From Paraburkholderia phenoliruptrix (lineage in GTDB: Bacteria; Pseudomonadota; Gammaproteobacteria; Burkholderiales; Burkholderiaceae): a stretch of 64,000 nucleotides of DNA. The notes under the pieces are model-generated. The model worked only from the letters and a program-made list of their open reading frames with translations, did no database searches and was not told the DNA's origin. The position numbers were made by a program, and so were the translations under genes. The DNA is taken from positions 62,001 to 126,000 of the forward strand of contig NZ_CADIKB010000016.1 in the NCBI RefSeq assembly GCF_902859825.1, written 5' to 3'. Of this stretch, positions 34,728 to 43,397 are shown in pieces (position 1 is the stretch's first letter; the number at the start of each line of letters is the position of its first letter).

Positions 34728-35207
34728 GGGAGTCACCTGGAAGTTAGGCACTGCGCACGATTCGCATGGGTAATGCGCACGCCGGTTACACCTGATCGCG
34801 CCTCCAGCCTCTTCCTCCTTGTCCTATGCCGGCGACGCGGGCTCGTCATCCACGGCGCGCGAGCGTGGTTCGCGCCTCGCGAGGATGATTTGATTCACTT
34901 TAGACGAGTTCAGGCGCGGCGCAAGTTTTCCTTTTTATGAGCCTCACGCCGGTGCGGATTAGGAGTGGATGCCAGAAAATCGTGCATCCGCGTGCTCGTG
35001 CGTGCTCCGGGTGCGCATTCTCGCATTGCGCCCGACGCAAGCCGGCACGACCTGTGCAGCGTGCGTCCGCATACCGCGGTGTTTTCCCTGCCGCGCGCGG
35101 GGCTTTAGCTCCTGTAATATCAGTGTTCGGCCGCACGCGTGCCTGCTGCACTGCGGCATGAAACGGCGGGCAACGTACCCGCCGCCTCGCTCATTCGGAG
35201 ACATGCC
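34728..35207. other. 480-base non-coding gap
   Basis: Between the DUF1488 gene and the sigma-54 activator I see no supported gene. Short open frames here have unlikely composition and no ribosome-binding sites. An AT-rich patch around 34890-34940 (GATTTGATTCACTTTAG and TTTTCCTTTTTATG) could hold a promoter in either direction, but no clear hexamer pair is present. Confidence 0.5.
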
Positions 35208-37190
35208 TTGAGCCATCGCCCCGCCACGCCGCCTCACATCGGTCGGACCCATGTCATCGCGCAAGCCCACGCGCGTTCGCTCGAACTCGGGCTGCGCGCG
35301 TCCGAAGTGCCGGACTTTCATCCGCTGCGACGGCCTGCGCTGCGCGAGCTGGTGGACCGCAATCAGTCGCTTTACACGCACGCGTTGCCGGTCATGGAAA
35401 CGCTGCATGCGCAGATCGTCGACACGCAAAGCATGGTGCTGCTCACCGACAGTCAGGGCGTGATCCTGCACAGTCTCGGCGACAGCGACTTCGTCGAGAA
35501 GGCGAACCGCGTCGCGCTGTGCCCGGGCGTGTCGTGGGCCGAGGCCGATCGCGGCACCAATGCCATCGGCACGGCGCTTGTCGACGGGCAGCCGACCGTC
35601 GTCCACGCCGACGAACACTTCCTGCACGCGAACCGCATTCTCACGTGCTCGTGCGCGCCGATTGCGGATCCGTTCGGGCGCACCATCGGCGCGCTCGACG
35701 TGAGCGGCGACACGCGCGGCTTTCACAAGCACACGCTCGCGCTCGTGCGGATGTCGGCGCAGATGATCGAGAATCATCTGTTCTCCAATCAATTCGCCGA
35801 CGCCGTCCGCGTGCATTTTCACGCCCGCGCGGAGTTCATCGGCACGCTGTTCGAGGGGCTCGCCGCGTTCGCCGCCGACGGCACGTTTCTGTCGGCGAAT
35901 CGCAGCGCGCTGTTCCAGTTCGGACAGCCGCTCGCGGCGCTGCAGGCGCAGCCGTTCGAGGCGCTCTTCGGCGTCGCGTTCGCCCATGTCTTGCAGCGAA
36001 TCACGCGCGCGCCCGGCGAAAACGTCGTGCTGACCTTGCCAAGCGGCGTGCGGGTGGTCGCGCGCGGCGAATATTCGGCGCAGCGTTATGTGGGGCCGGC
36101 AGCGGAGGTCGTCGATGTCGCGACGGCGCGCATGCCCGCCTCGAACGCCGTGCGTCAGGCGCCGCGTATTGGCGGCGAGGAGCCGCTTGCCACCCTTCAA
36201 ACGCTCGACACCGGCGACGCCCAGGTCGCCGCGATTCTGCGGCGCGTCGCCAAGGTGCGCGGCCGCGACATTCCGATCCTGATACTCGGCAAAACGGGCA
36301 CCGGCAAGGAATGGCTCGCGCGCGCCATCCATCACGATTCGCCGCGGCGCGCGGCGCCTTTCGTCGCGTTGAATTGCGCGTCGCTGCCGGACACGCTGAT
36401 CGAGGCCGAGTTGTTCGGTTACGAAGACGGCGCGTTCACCGGCGCCAAAAAACGCGGCAGCGTCGGCAAGATCGTGCAGGCCGACGGCGGCACCCTGTTC
36501 CTCGACGAAATCGGCGACATGCCGCTCGCGCAGCAGGTGCGGCTCATGCGCGTGCTGCAGGAGCGCACCGTGGTGCCGCTCGGCGGCACGCGTGCGATTC
36601 CGGTGGATCTGCGGATCGTCTGCGCGACGCACCGCAACCTGCGCGCGATGATCGACGAGGGCACCTTCCGCGAAGACCTGTATTACCGCATCAACGGATT
36701 GGTGGTGACGTTGCCGGCGCTGCGCGAGCGCACGGATCTCGCCGCGCTGGTCACGCGCATACTGGAAATTCAACGCGAGGGCGAAGGCTTGCCGCGCCGC
36801 GTGTCGCCGCAGGTGCTGGAGCGCTTCATGCAATCGCGCTGGCCGGGCAATCTGCGGCAACTGGCGAACGTGCTGCGCACCGCGAGCATCATGGCCGAGG
36901 GCGCGGACCAGATCGAGCTCGACGATCTGCCGGAAGATTTCCTGCACGATTGCGCCGATGCCGCAGTGAACGGGAGCGCGTCCGTCACGCTCGCCGGCGG
37001 AGAAGACCAGAAAGGTGCTGCGTTGGACCCGCAGGCGCGCACGCCGTCGCGCATGGAAGACTGGCAGGCGACGTTGATCGCGCAGACGCTCGCGCGGCTC
37101 GACGGCAATGTGTCGGCGGCGGCACGCGAACTGGGACTCGCGCGCAACACGGTGTACCGTTATTTGCGACGCGGCGGCACGACTCACTGA
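35208..37190 (+). CDS. AcoR-like sigma-54-dependent activator
   Basis: Enhancer-binding protein of 660 residues. A GAF sensor domain fills about residues 60-210. The AAA+ domain has Walker A GKTGTGKEW, the sigma-54 contact loop GAFTGA and Walker B GGTLFLDEIGD. A Fis-type helix-turn-helix ends the protein (NVSAAARELGLARNTVYRYL). Receiver domain is absent, as in AcoR. I chose a TTG start with GGAG ten bases upstream (35200-35203); a GTG at 35139 is in frame and cannot be excluded. No sigma-54 promoter is visible next to it, so the target operon is elsewhere or unknown. Confidence 0.86.
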   Translation: MSHRPATPPHIGRTHVIAQAHARSLELGLRASEVPDFHPLRRPALRELVDRNQSLYTHALPVMETLHAQIVDTQSMVLLTDSQGVILHSLGDSDFVEKANRVALCPGVSWAEADRGTNAIGTALVDGQPTVVHADEHFLHANRILTCSCAPIADPFGRTIGALDVSGDTRGFHKHTLALVRMSAQMIENHLFSNQFADAVRVHFHARAEFIGTLFEGLAAFAADGTFLSANRSALFQFGQPLAALQAQPFEALFGVAFAHVLQRITRAPGENVVLTLPSGVRVVARGEYSAQRYVGPAAEVVDVATARMPASNAVRQAPRIGGEEPLATLQTLDTGDAQVAAILRRVAKVRGRDIPILILGKTGTGKEWLARAIHHDSPRRAAPFVALNCASLPDTLIEAELFGYEDGAFTGAKKRGSVGKIVQADGGTLFLDEIGDMPLAQQVRLMRVLQERTVVPLGGTRAIPVDLRIVCATHRNLRAMIDEGTFREDLYYRINGLVVTLPALRERTDLAALVTRILEIQREGEGLPRRVSPQVLERFMQSRWPGNLRQLANVLRTASIMAEGADQIELDDLPEDFLHDCADAAVNGSASVTLAGGEDQKGAALDPQARTPSRMEDWQATLIAQTLARLDGNVSAAARELGLARNTVYRYLRRGGTTH

Positions 37191-37277
37191 CGCATGCACC
37201 GCGCAATCGCCGGTGCCAGGCGGCGCGAGGCGGCGCGACCGTGTAAAGTGCGACGAAGCCCGTCACGCATTCACACG

Positions 37278-37595
37278 ATGTCCGATTCAGACCGTCCGCC
37301 TCTCGTTCGCATCGAGCCGCTTGGCCGCAGCTTCGAGGCGCCCGATTCGCTCACCATTCTCGAAGCCGCCGGTTTCGCCGATCTGCGTTTGCCGCGCTCG
37401 TGCCGCAACGGCACCTGCCGCACGTGCATCTGCAAAATGACGGCGGGACAGGTGCGCTACACGATCGAGTGGCCGGGCCTGAGCCGCGAGGAAAAACAGG
37501 AAGGCTATATCCTGCCGTGCGTGGCCATTGCGCAAACCGACGTGGTGATCGAAGCGCCCGACGCCATTGCACTGCCGGTGCGCGAAACCGGCTGA
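37278..37595 (+). CDS. Plant-type [2Fe-2S] ferredoxin
   Basis: Electron carrier of 105 residues. Three cluster ligands are in SCRNGTCRTCICKM and the fourth in YILPCVAIA, the C-X5-C-X2-C plus distant C arrangement of small plant-type ferredoxins. The domain takes up nearly the whole protein. It starts 87 bases after the sigma-54 activator in the same direction and has no strong ribosome-binding site. No oxygenase or reductase partner is adjacent, so its job is not clear. Confidence 0.88.
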   Translation: MSDSDRPPLVRIEPLGRSFEAPDSLTILEAAGFADLRLPRSCRNGTCRTCICKMTAGQVRYTIEWPGLSREEKQEGYILPCVAIAQTDVVIEAPDAIALPVRETG

Positions 37596-37611
37596 GCGCC
37601 TCGAACCGATT

Positions 37612-37815
37612 TCAGTCGGTCTGCGCGAAGCGCGGCATCGTCACGCCTTCATGCTCGATCGGCTCGAAAAACACCGAGGCCGGGCGCGTCCAGATGGTGC
37701 CGTTGCTCGCCTTGTAAACGATCATCGTGACAGACGGATCAGACTCGAGCGTCGCCTCGCAGACCAGTTCGTAAATGCCGCCTTTGTAGTGGCGATAGCG
37801 CGTGATGGTCGTCAT
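37612..37815 (-). CDS. DUF1653 family protein
   Basis: Small protein of 67 residues that is almost entirely a DUF1653 domain: YRHYKGGIYELVCEATLES at the start, the TIWTRPASVFFEPIE core and a C-terminal MPRF. Function unknown. It is convergent with the ferredoxin gene, 16 bases away, and lies 31 bases after the YheO-like regulator in the same direction, so the two may share a transcript. Confidence 0.85.
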   Translation of the reverse strand: MTTITRYRHYKGGIYELVCEATLESDPSVTMIVYKASNGTIWTRPASVFFEPIEHEGVTMPRFAQTD

Positions 37816-37846
37816 CGAATTCTCCCGGCGCGGGCGGTGCCGCCGC

Positions 37847-38491
37847 TCACGCGCCTTCCTTCATCTGTTTGAGGATCTTGTAGACGGTGGCGCGGCCCAT
37901 GGTCAGCACAGCGGCCACGTAGTTCGCCGAGCTGCGGCCGCGAAACGCGCCTTGCGCGTGCAGCGCCTCGACGATTTCGCGCTTGTGCTCGCGCGTGAGC
38001 GCGTTGATGCCGATTTGCCGCTCGCGCAGCCACGTGTGCAGATACGTGTTGATGCGGTCCTGCCAGTCGTCGCGGAAGAGGTCCTCGGCCGGCGCATCGG
38101 TCAGATTGCCGCCCTTGATGAAGAGATCGAGCGTGGCGCGCACGTCTTCGAAGACCGCGATATTGAAGTTGATGCACAGCATGCCGGCCGGCTTGCCGGT
38201 GTCGTCGAACAGAATGTTGCTCACGCAACGCATGCGGCGGCCGTCCCAATTGAGCTTCTCGTAGGGACCGATGGTGCGCCCGCGCGCCGCGTAGTGCACC
38301 TCGTCGAGCACCGAGGGGCCGCCCACTTCGAGCTTCGACAGATTGTTCACGAGATACGCGATGGTCTGGTCGCGCAGGTCGTGAATCACGACTTCGGCGC
38401 ACGGATAGAAAAGCGCCGCAATGCCGTCGGCGACGGGAGCGTAGCGTTCGAGCAGCAGGTCTTTCACGGGGGACGCGGTTGTCTGGCGCAT
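37847..38491 (-). CDS. YheO/DauR-type PAS regulator
   Basis: Transcriptional regulator of 214 residues. The N-terminal YheO-like PAS domain (about 8-125) has FYPCAEVVIHDLRDQTIAYL and GMLCINFNIAVFED. The C-terminal helix-turn-helix (about 150-210) has ALHAQGAFRGRSSANYVAAVLTMGRATVYKILKQ, seen as SANYVAAVLTMGRATVYKIL. DauR of Pseudomonas, which controls D-arginine use, has this design. The target here is unknown. It is followed closely by the DUF1653 gene. Confidence 0.87.
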   Translation of the reverse strand: MRQTTASPVKDLLLERYAPVADGIAALFYPCAEVVIHDLRDQTIAYLVNNLSKLEVGGPSVLDEVHYAARGRTIGPYEKLNWDGRRMRCVSNILFDDTGKPAGMLCINFNIAVFEDVRATLDLFIKGGNLTDAPAEDLFRDDWQDRINTYLHTWLRERQIGINALTREHKREIVEALHAQGAFRGRSSANYVAAVLTMGRATVYKILKQMKEGA

Positions 38492-39040
38492 GGGAGAATG
38501 GCGGACGGTGTTCGGGGCGCGTTTTAAGGGCGATGCCCGGCTTCAGGACCGGCAGCGCATTCCTGCGTTGCCTTGCCCGGCAACTCGCCATTGTAGCCAC
38601 CCGGACGGGCGATCTGGGCGCCCGGGGAACTTTTTGCTATCCAATCAGCCCTATTTAGTGCATCATATTGGAATAGTCGTATTCCGCATTGGCAGCACTG
38701 GCAGTCTCTACCGGCATCTCCGCAGCATCCCCGACTGTTCGACCGCCGCCCGTCGGCGATCCCGTCACTCCGGCAATGCGCCGCCTGCATTAGCCGTCGC
38801 GAGTTGTGTAGCTGAGCTGTTCAGCTGAGTTTCAGCTTTCACGCGCCCGGTGTCCACGCGACATCAGCGTGTTTCTTCTCCATCGAATCCGCGACTTTGC
38901 GCGGCGCGCTCAAGCCCTTTCCCTCGGGCCTGTGCCAACTTTTTCCATGGCGGCGCGCCTTGTGGTGCTGCGCTGCCCGGCCTGCCGTGCCGCGCATGAC
39001 ACGCGTGACACGCCGGCCACGTCATACAGGACATGTGCTT
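38492..39040. other. 549-base gap between two divergent genes
   Basis: No supported gene. A perfect inverted repeat GGAATA-N4-TATTCC lies at 38670-38685 inside an AT-rich patch and could be a regulator site. The patch also contains TTTAGTGCATCATATTGG. The remaining sequence holds only short open frames with unlikely composition. Confidence 0.5.
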
Positions 39041-39322
39041 ATGAATTCAGCAGTCAAGACCTACAAGGGTTACGAGATTCACCCGCTCGTTTATCCGCGC
39101 CGTCCCACGAACGGCCAAACAAGCCGCAATGCGGACGCCGGCTACGACGCGTCGGTGCGTATCTGCCGCGTGGGCGCGAATCCGGCGGCCGACGGCCGCG
39201 TGTTCCGCCTGCAGTATCTGTTTCCGTTCGACGGCACGGGCAAGGCGCGCATTGCGTGCATGGCTCACGCCGAGCAATTGATCGACGGCCGCGTGGACGG
39301 CCAGTCGGTCGCCGACCTCTGA
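39041..39322 (+). CDS. Small conserved-looking hypothetical protein
   Basis: A 93-residue protein that I do not recognise with certainty. AGGA lies ten bases before the ATG. It begins VKTYKGYEIHPLVYPR, is basic, has no signal peptide or membrane segment, and contains a core with alternating hydrophobic residues (VFRLQYLFPFDGTGKARI). The composition looks like a folded domain rather than random high-GC frame. It stands alone 134 bases before the IF-1 gene. Longer frames starting at 38869 or 38897 run through the gap and are not believable. Confidence 0.7.
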   Translation: MNSAVKTYKGYEIHPLVYPRRPTNGQTSRNADAGYDASVRICRVGANPAADGRVFRLQYLFPFDGTGKARIACMAHAEQLIDGRVDGQSVADL

Positions 39323-39455
39323 GCGGCGCTCACGGCGTCTGAGCCGTTGCCGCATAGCGCGGGCGTGACCAGCGCCTCCCGCCCGCAACCGTATCTGCTG
39401 CCGCGCCGCCTGCCAGGCGTCGCGCACCCCCTATCCCATCGACCAGGAGTTATGC

Positions 39456-39728
39456 ATGGCGAAAGAAGAACTGCTTGAACTTGACGGTATCGTCGACGAA
39501 GTCCTTCCGGACAGCCGTTACCGCGTGACGCTCGACAACGGCGTCGTGGTTGGCGCTTACGCGTCCGGACGCATGCGCAAGAACCACATTCGTATTCTCG
39601 CGGGCGACCGCGTGACGCTGGAACTGTCGGTCTACGACCTGACCAAAGGCCGGATCAACTTCCGTCACAAGGACGAACGCGCAGGCGGCGGCGCCGCTCG
39701 CCCCGGTTCGCAAATGCGCCGCCGTTAA
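39456..39728 (+). CDS. infA: Translation initiation factor IF-1, extended paralogue
   Basis: OB-fold initiation factor of 90 residues. IF-1 features are LELDGIVDEVLPDSRYRVTLDNG, VGAYASGRMRKNHIRIL and GDRVTLELSVYDLTKGRINFR. A basic, Gly-rich tail of about 17 residues (DERAGGGAARPGSQMRRR) goes beyond the usual 72-residue form. AGGAG lies upstream. It is not in a ribosomal-protein operon; Burkholderiaceae often carry such a second copy beside the canonical one. Whether it replaces or specialises the canonical factor is unknown. Confidence 0.93.
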   Translation: MAKEELLELDGIVDEVLPDSRYRVTLDNGVVVGAYASGRMRKNHIRILAGDRVTLELSVYDLTKGRINFRHKDERAGGGAARPGSQMRRR

Positions 39729-39736
39729 GGCGCGAT

Positions 39737-39757
39737 AGCCCGCGGGCCGCGCGGGCT
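39737..39757 (+). terminator. Hairpin after infA
   Basis: AGCCCGCG and CGCGGGCT form an 8-base perfect stem around GGCCG, starting 9 bases after the infA stop. Only a short GTT follows, so it is a weak intrinsic terminator. The next 440 bases up to nasT contain no gene that I can support. Confidence 0.45.
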
Positions 39758-40039
39758 GTTCGCGCGCGGGCTTCCTCGTGGATTCTCCGCGTGGCGTTTG
39801 CCGCGGCCCTGCAGTCATGTCGTACGCGAAGCCCTGAGCGCGCCTTCTGCGCGTGGGTTCCGACCGAACCCAAAAGGCGCGCTTCGGCCCGGCTTCGTTT
39901 CTGCCGCCGCGACAACATCGCGTTACGACGGTTGTGGCGGTGCTCACCCTACTGTCTCTCCTACCGTTCCGGGCGCTGATCCGCGCTCTCAACCGCGCCT
40001 CACGCGCCCTTCTGCTTCTCTCCCTGGGACCGCCCAGCA

Positions 40040-40056
40040 TGCGCCGCTTCGGTGCA
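40040..40056 (+). promoter_or_regulatory. NtrC-type enhancer site
   Basis: TGCGCC-N5-GGTGCA differs by one base from the NtrC consensus TGCACC-N5-GGTGCA and keeps its exact spacing. It lies 94 bases before the -24 element at 40150, in the normal enhancer range of glnA-like promoters. Together with the promoter it suggests activation of nasTS under nitrogen limitation. Confidence 0.55.
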
Positions 40057-40149
40057 TGGCCCGTGCATGCCCTTTTGCGGTGCGCCGCCTTTCGCCGACA
40101 ATCCGGCGCAAACGACCGGCTTCCTTGCTCACAGGGCCTCGGCGGCCAT

Positions 40150-40164
40150 TGGCACTAGAGTTGC
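40150..40164 (+). promoter_or_regulatory. Sigma-54 promoter of nasTS
   Basis: TGGCAC-N5-TTGC matches the -24/-12 consensus at every conserved base, with GG (40151-40152) and GC (40163-40164) at the proper distance of 12. The start point would be near 40175, leaving a leader of about 25 bases before the nasT ATG. Confidence 0.75.
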
Positions 40165-40199
40165 TTTAACGGTGTTCAGCCGTCGATTGCCACTTGCCC

Positions 40200-40775
40200 A
40201 TGCTGCGTGTTCTCCTCGTCACCGACACCGATAAGCCGATAGGCGACCTGCGTGACGCGCTCGCCCGCCTCGGTTACGAGATGCTGGCGAGCACCGCGAC
40301 GCCGCACGCGCTGCACAGCACCGTTCAGAGCGAGCGGCCGGACGTCATCATCATCGATACGGATTCGCCCTCGCGCGATACGCTGGAGCAGCTCGCGGTG
40401 ATGAACGCCACCGCGCCACGGCCGGTCCTGATGTTCAGCCACGACGCCAATCAGCAACTGATCCGCGACGCCGTCGGCGCGGGCGTGACCGCCTATCTCG
40501 TCGAAGGACTCGAAACCGGACGGCTCGCGCCGATTCTCGAAGTCGCGCTCGCCCGCTTCGCGCAGGAATCGCAGCTGCGCGAGCGCCTCGCACAGGTCGA
40601 GAACGAACTCGCCGAGCGCAAGCTGATCGACCGCGCCAAACGCCTGCTGATGGATCAGCAGAAACTCACCGAGCACGCCGCCTACGCCATGCTGCGCAAA
40701 CGCGCGATGAACCAGGGCGTCAAGCTCGCCGAGGTCGCGCGCGCGGTCGTCGCGGCGGCTGAACAGCCCAAGTGA
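40200..40775 (+). CDS. nasT: ANTAR-domain antiterminator NasT
   Basis: RNA-binding regulator of 191 residues. A receiver-like domain (LRVLLVTDTDKPIGDLR, IIIDTDSP) is followed by a coiled stretch and the ANTAR domain (ERKLIDRAKRLLMDQQKLTEHAAYAMLRKRAM, seen as AKRLLMDQQKLTEHAAY). NasT binds two-hairpin leaders of nitrate and nitrite assimilation operons and prevents termination. Its inhibitor nasS follows after 9 bases. The start is ATG 40200, with no strong ribosome-binding site. The upstream region carries a sigma-54 promoter. No target operon is in the window. Confidence 0.9.
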   Translation: MLRVLLVTDTDKPIGDLRDALARLGYEMLASTATPHALHSTVQSERPDVIIIDTDSPSRDTLEQLAVMNATAPRPVLMFSHDANQQLIRDAVGAGVTAYLVEGLETGRLAPILEVALARFAQESQLRERLAQVENELAERKLIDRAKRLLMDQQKLTEHAAYAMLRKRAMNQGVKLAEVARAVVAAAEQPK

Positions 40776-40784
40776 AGCCTGTCC

Positions 40785-41945
40785 ATGAACTCTGCCAGCC
40801 ACCCCGCTTCATCGTCCGCTTCGCTTGCATCCGGGCCGCTCGAGAAAACGCATCTGCGGCTCGGCTTCGTCGCGCTCGCCGACGCCGCGCCGCTCGTCGC
40901 CGCCAAGCTGCTCGAATTCGGCCATGCGCACGGACTCACGCTCGAACTGTCGCGCCAGCCTTCGTGGGCGGCCGTGCGCGACAAGTTGATTTCCGGCGAC
41001 CTCGACGCGGCGCATACGCTGTACGGCCTCGTCTACGGCGTGCAATTGGGCCTCGGCGGTCCGCAAACGGACATGGCCGTGCTGATGGTCCTCAACCGCA
41101 ACGGCCAGGCGGTCACGCTGTCCAACCGTCTCGCGGATGCCCTCGCCGAACACGGCACGTTGCGGCAAGCGCTCGCCGCGCTCGGCCGCAAGCCGGTGTT
41201 CGCGCAGACTTTTCCGACCGGCACGCACGCGATGTGGCTGTACTACTGGCTCGCCGCGCAAGGCGTCCACCCTTTGCGCGAGATCGAAAGCGTGGTGATT
41301 CCGCCGCCGCAGATGGTCGCGGCGCTCGCCGAAGACCGGCTCGACGGCCTTTGCGTCGGCGAACCGTGGAATGCGATGGCCGAGGCGAAGGGCGTCGGCC
41401 GGACGGTCGCCTATACGAGCGAAGTGTGGCCCGATCATCCGGAGAAAGTGCTTGCGTGCCGCCGCGATTTTGTGAGCGCGCATCCGAACACCGCGCGGGC
41501 GCTCGTGCAGACGATGCTCGAAGCATGCCGCTGGCTCGACGGCGCCGGCCACCGCAATGAAATCGCGCGCTGGCTCGCGCGGCCCGAGTACATCGGCATA
41601 GACGAAGCGCTGATCGCGGCGCGCTTTGGCGACGCGATTCCCGCAACGGTGCCGCACGGTTTGCCCGTGCGTTTCTTCGACGACGGCGCTGTGAATTACC
41701 CGTGGCCATTCGAGGGCGCCTGGTTCCTGACGCAATTCGAGCGCTGGGGCATGATCGACGCGCGCGGCGATTATGCGCAGATCGCCGGACAGATCAATCA
41801 GACGCGGCTCTATCACGAGGCGGCCGCCCACGTGAAGGTCGCCGTGCCGGCGGAAGAACCCGCACAAACGTTCATGGACGGCACGAGATGGCCGAGTGCC
41901 ACGTCCGTCGCTGATTTCGCGCAATACTTTTCGATTCGCAAATAA
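40785..41945 (+). CDS. nasS: Nitrate sensor NasS (cytoplasmic NrtA-like protein)
   Basis: Protein of 386 residues with the fold of NrtA/CmpA nitrate-binding proteins but with no signal peptide (it starts MNSASHPASSSASL). Family segments include LRLGFVALADAAPLV, GDLDAAHTLYGLVYGVQLG, FPTGTHAMWLYYWLAAQG and CVGEPWN. Without nitrate, NasS binds NasT; nitrate frees NasT. The close spacing and order with nasT support this pairing. It is convergent with the sensor-kinase gene, 21 bases apart. Confidence 0.9.
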   Translation: MNSASHPASSSASLASGPLEKTHLRLGFVALADAAPLVAAKLLEFGHAHGLTLELSRQPSWAAVRDKLISGDLDAAHTLYGLVYGVQLGLGGPQTDMAVLMVLNRNGQAVTLSNRLADALAEHGTLRQALAALGRKPVFAQTFPTGTHAMWLYYWLAAQGVHPLREIESVVIPPPQMVAALAEDRLDGLCVGEPWNAMAEAKGVGRTVAYTSEVWPDHPEKVLACRRDFVSAHPNTARALVQTMLEACRWLDGAGHRNEIARWLARPEYIGIDEALIAARFGDAIPATVPHGLPVRFFDDGAVNYPWPFEGAWFLTQFERWGMIDARGDYAQIAGQINQTRLYHEAAAHVKVAVPAEEPAQTFMDGTRWPSATSVADFAQYFSIRK

Positions 41946-41966
41946 AGACCCGACGCGCGGCCTGCG

Positions 41967-43397
41967 TCACGGCGCTGCTTGCGGGGGCGCGGGCGTGGGA
42001 AAGCGCACGCTCACCACGAGGCCGCCGCCGAAGGCATCGCCCAGTTCGACGCGCGCCGCGTGAACCCGCGCAATCTCGCGCACGATCGACAAGCCGAGGC
42101 CGCTGCCTTCCACGGCCTGCGTCGCTTCGCTGCGATAGAAGCGCTCGAACACCGCCTCGCGTTCGCTCGCGGCAATGCCCGGCCCATTGTCGATCACCTG
42201 AAGCAAGGGCTCGCCGTCCTCGCACGCCACGCGCACGGTGATGACCGCGCCGTCGCCCGAATAGCGGATCGCGTTGTCGATCAGATTGCCCACCAGTTCC
42301 GCGAGCAGATCGGCCTGACCCGTTACGTCCACGCACGCGTTCTGCTCGAAGCCCAAGTCGATGCCGCGCGAGCGCGCCACCGGCGACCAGTCGAGCGTCA
42401 CGCTGCGCGCAACCTTGTGCAAGGGCACGGCGGCATGCTTCACGGTGTAACCGCTGTCCGCATCGAGCCGCGACAGCGACAGCAACTGCTGCACGATCCG
42501 CACGGCCTGCTGCACCGCGCGGTTCAGGCGCCGCAAATGAACGCCCTGGCGCCGGGGTGCCGTGCCGTTCTTCTCGACGCCGTCCAGATCGCGCAGGGCC
42601 AGCTCGGACTCCGCCTGAATCACCGCAAGCGGCGTTTTCAACTGATGCGCGGCGTCGTTGAAAAAGCGCCGCCGCGATAGCTGCATTTTCCGCGTACGGC
42701 CAATGTACTGATTGATCGAATCGACGAGCGGCGCCACCTCGCTCGGCAAGCCGACGGTATCGAGCGGCGTCGGGTCGTCTTCGGCGCGCGCGGCGACTTT
42801 CGCCGACAGGCGATTGAGCGGCCGCAAGCCGCGCGCGACGCCGAGCCATACAATGCCGAGCGCGAGCAGCACGAGCAGGCCTTCCTGTTGCAGCGATCCG
42901 GTGAGAATCTCGCGCGCGAGTGCCTGGCGCGGCTCGATCGTCTCGCCCACGCGCACCAGCACCACGCGGGTTTGCGCTGTCGGCACGTCGTGCACCGGCA
43001 GTCTCAACGTCGCAATGCGCAGCGGACGGCCACGGAACACGTCGTCATAAAACTGCACGCTGTAGGGCTCGGCCGGCACCTTCTTCGTTTCGGGCAGATC
43101 GGGATACCCCGTCACCACGCGGCCGTGTTCCTCGCGAATCTGATAGTAGATGTTGCCGCCGCCGTTCGACTCGAACATTTCCAGCGCGAGGTAAGGCAGG
43201 TCGACCTCGATGCGCCCTTCGCGCAAACGCACGCCGTCGCGGATCGAGCGCAATGAAAATTCGAGCGTGCGGTCGAAAGCCGCGTGCGCCGCGTTCATCG
43301 CGCGTTGATAGGTGAGCCAGGCATCGAGCGCGAGCAGCAACAGAAGCGGCAGCAGCAGCCACAGCGCGACTCGCACGCGCAGATTCGAGCCCGTCAT
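41967..43397 (-). CDS. TctE-type sensor histidine kinase
   Basis: Membrane kinase of 476 residues. Transmembrane segments at about 10-28 and 170-190 enclose a periplasmic sensor domain like that of TctE. The H-box is AAHQLKTPLAVIQAE, the N-box NLIDNAIRYSG, and G boxes are DNGPGIA and GSGLGLSIV. The ATG at 43397 overlaps the regulator stop as ATGA; a longer frame from 43682 is not believable. It works with the regulator at 43394 and sits opposite an ABC importer operon, so it likely senses that importer's substrate. Confidence 0.92.
   Translation of the reverse strand: MTGSNLRVRVALWLLLPLLLLLALDAWLTYQRAMNAAHAAFDRTLEFSLRSIRDGVRLREGRIEVDLPYLALEMFESNGGGNIYYQIREEHGRVVTGYPDLPETKKVPAEPYSVQFYDDVFRGRPLRIATLRLPVHDVPTAQTRVVLVRVGETIEPRQALAREILTGSLQQEGLLVLLALGIVWLGVARGLRPLNRLSAKVAARAEDDPTPLDTVGLPSEVAPLVDSINQYIGRTRKMQLSRRRFFNDAAHQLKTPLAVIQAESELALRDLDGVEKNGTAPRRQGVHLRRLNRAVQQAVRIVQQLLSLSRLDADSGYTVKHAAVPLHKVARSVTLDWSPVARSRGIDLGFEQNACVDVTGQADLLAELVGNLIDNAIRYSGDGAVITVRVACEDGEPLLQVIDNGPGIAASEREAVFERFYRSEATQAVEGSGLGLSIVREIARVHAARVELGDAFGGGLVVSVRFPTPAPPQAAP

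Noticed and set aside
34900..35151. An 83-codon leftward frame in the gap before the sigma-54 activator
   Set aside because: No ribosome-binding site, no recognisable motif and Arg/Ala-rich composition. I treat the gap as non-coding.
38869..39342. A 157-codon frame overlapping the small hypothetical gene at 39041
   Set aside because: The frame at 39041 has a ribosome-binding site and protein-like composition. The longer frame in another phase does not.
40051..40067. TGCA-N7-TGCA as an NtrC site
   Set aside because: The arms do not have the GCACC/GGTGC core and the spacing is wrong. The overlapping site at 40040-40056 fits the consensus far better.
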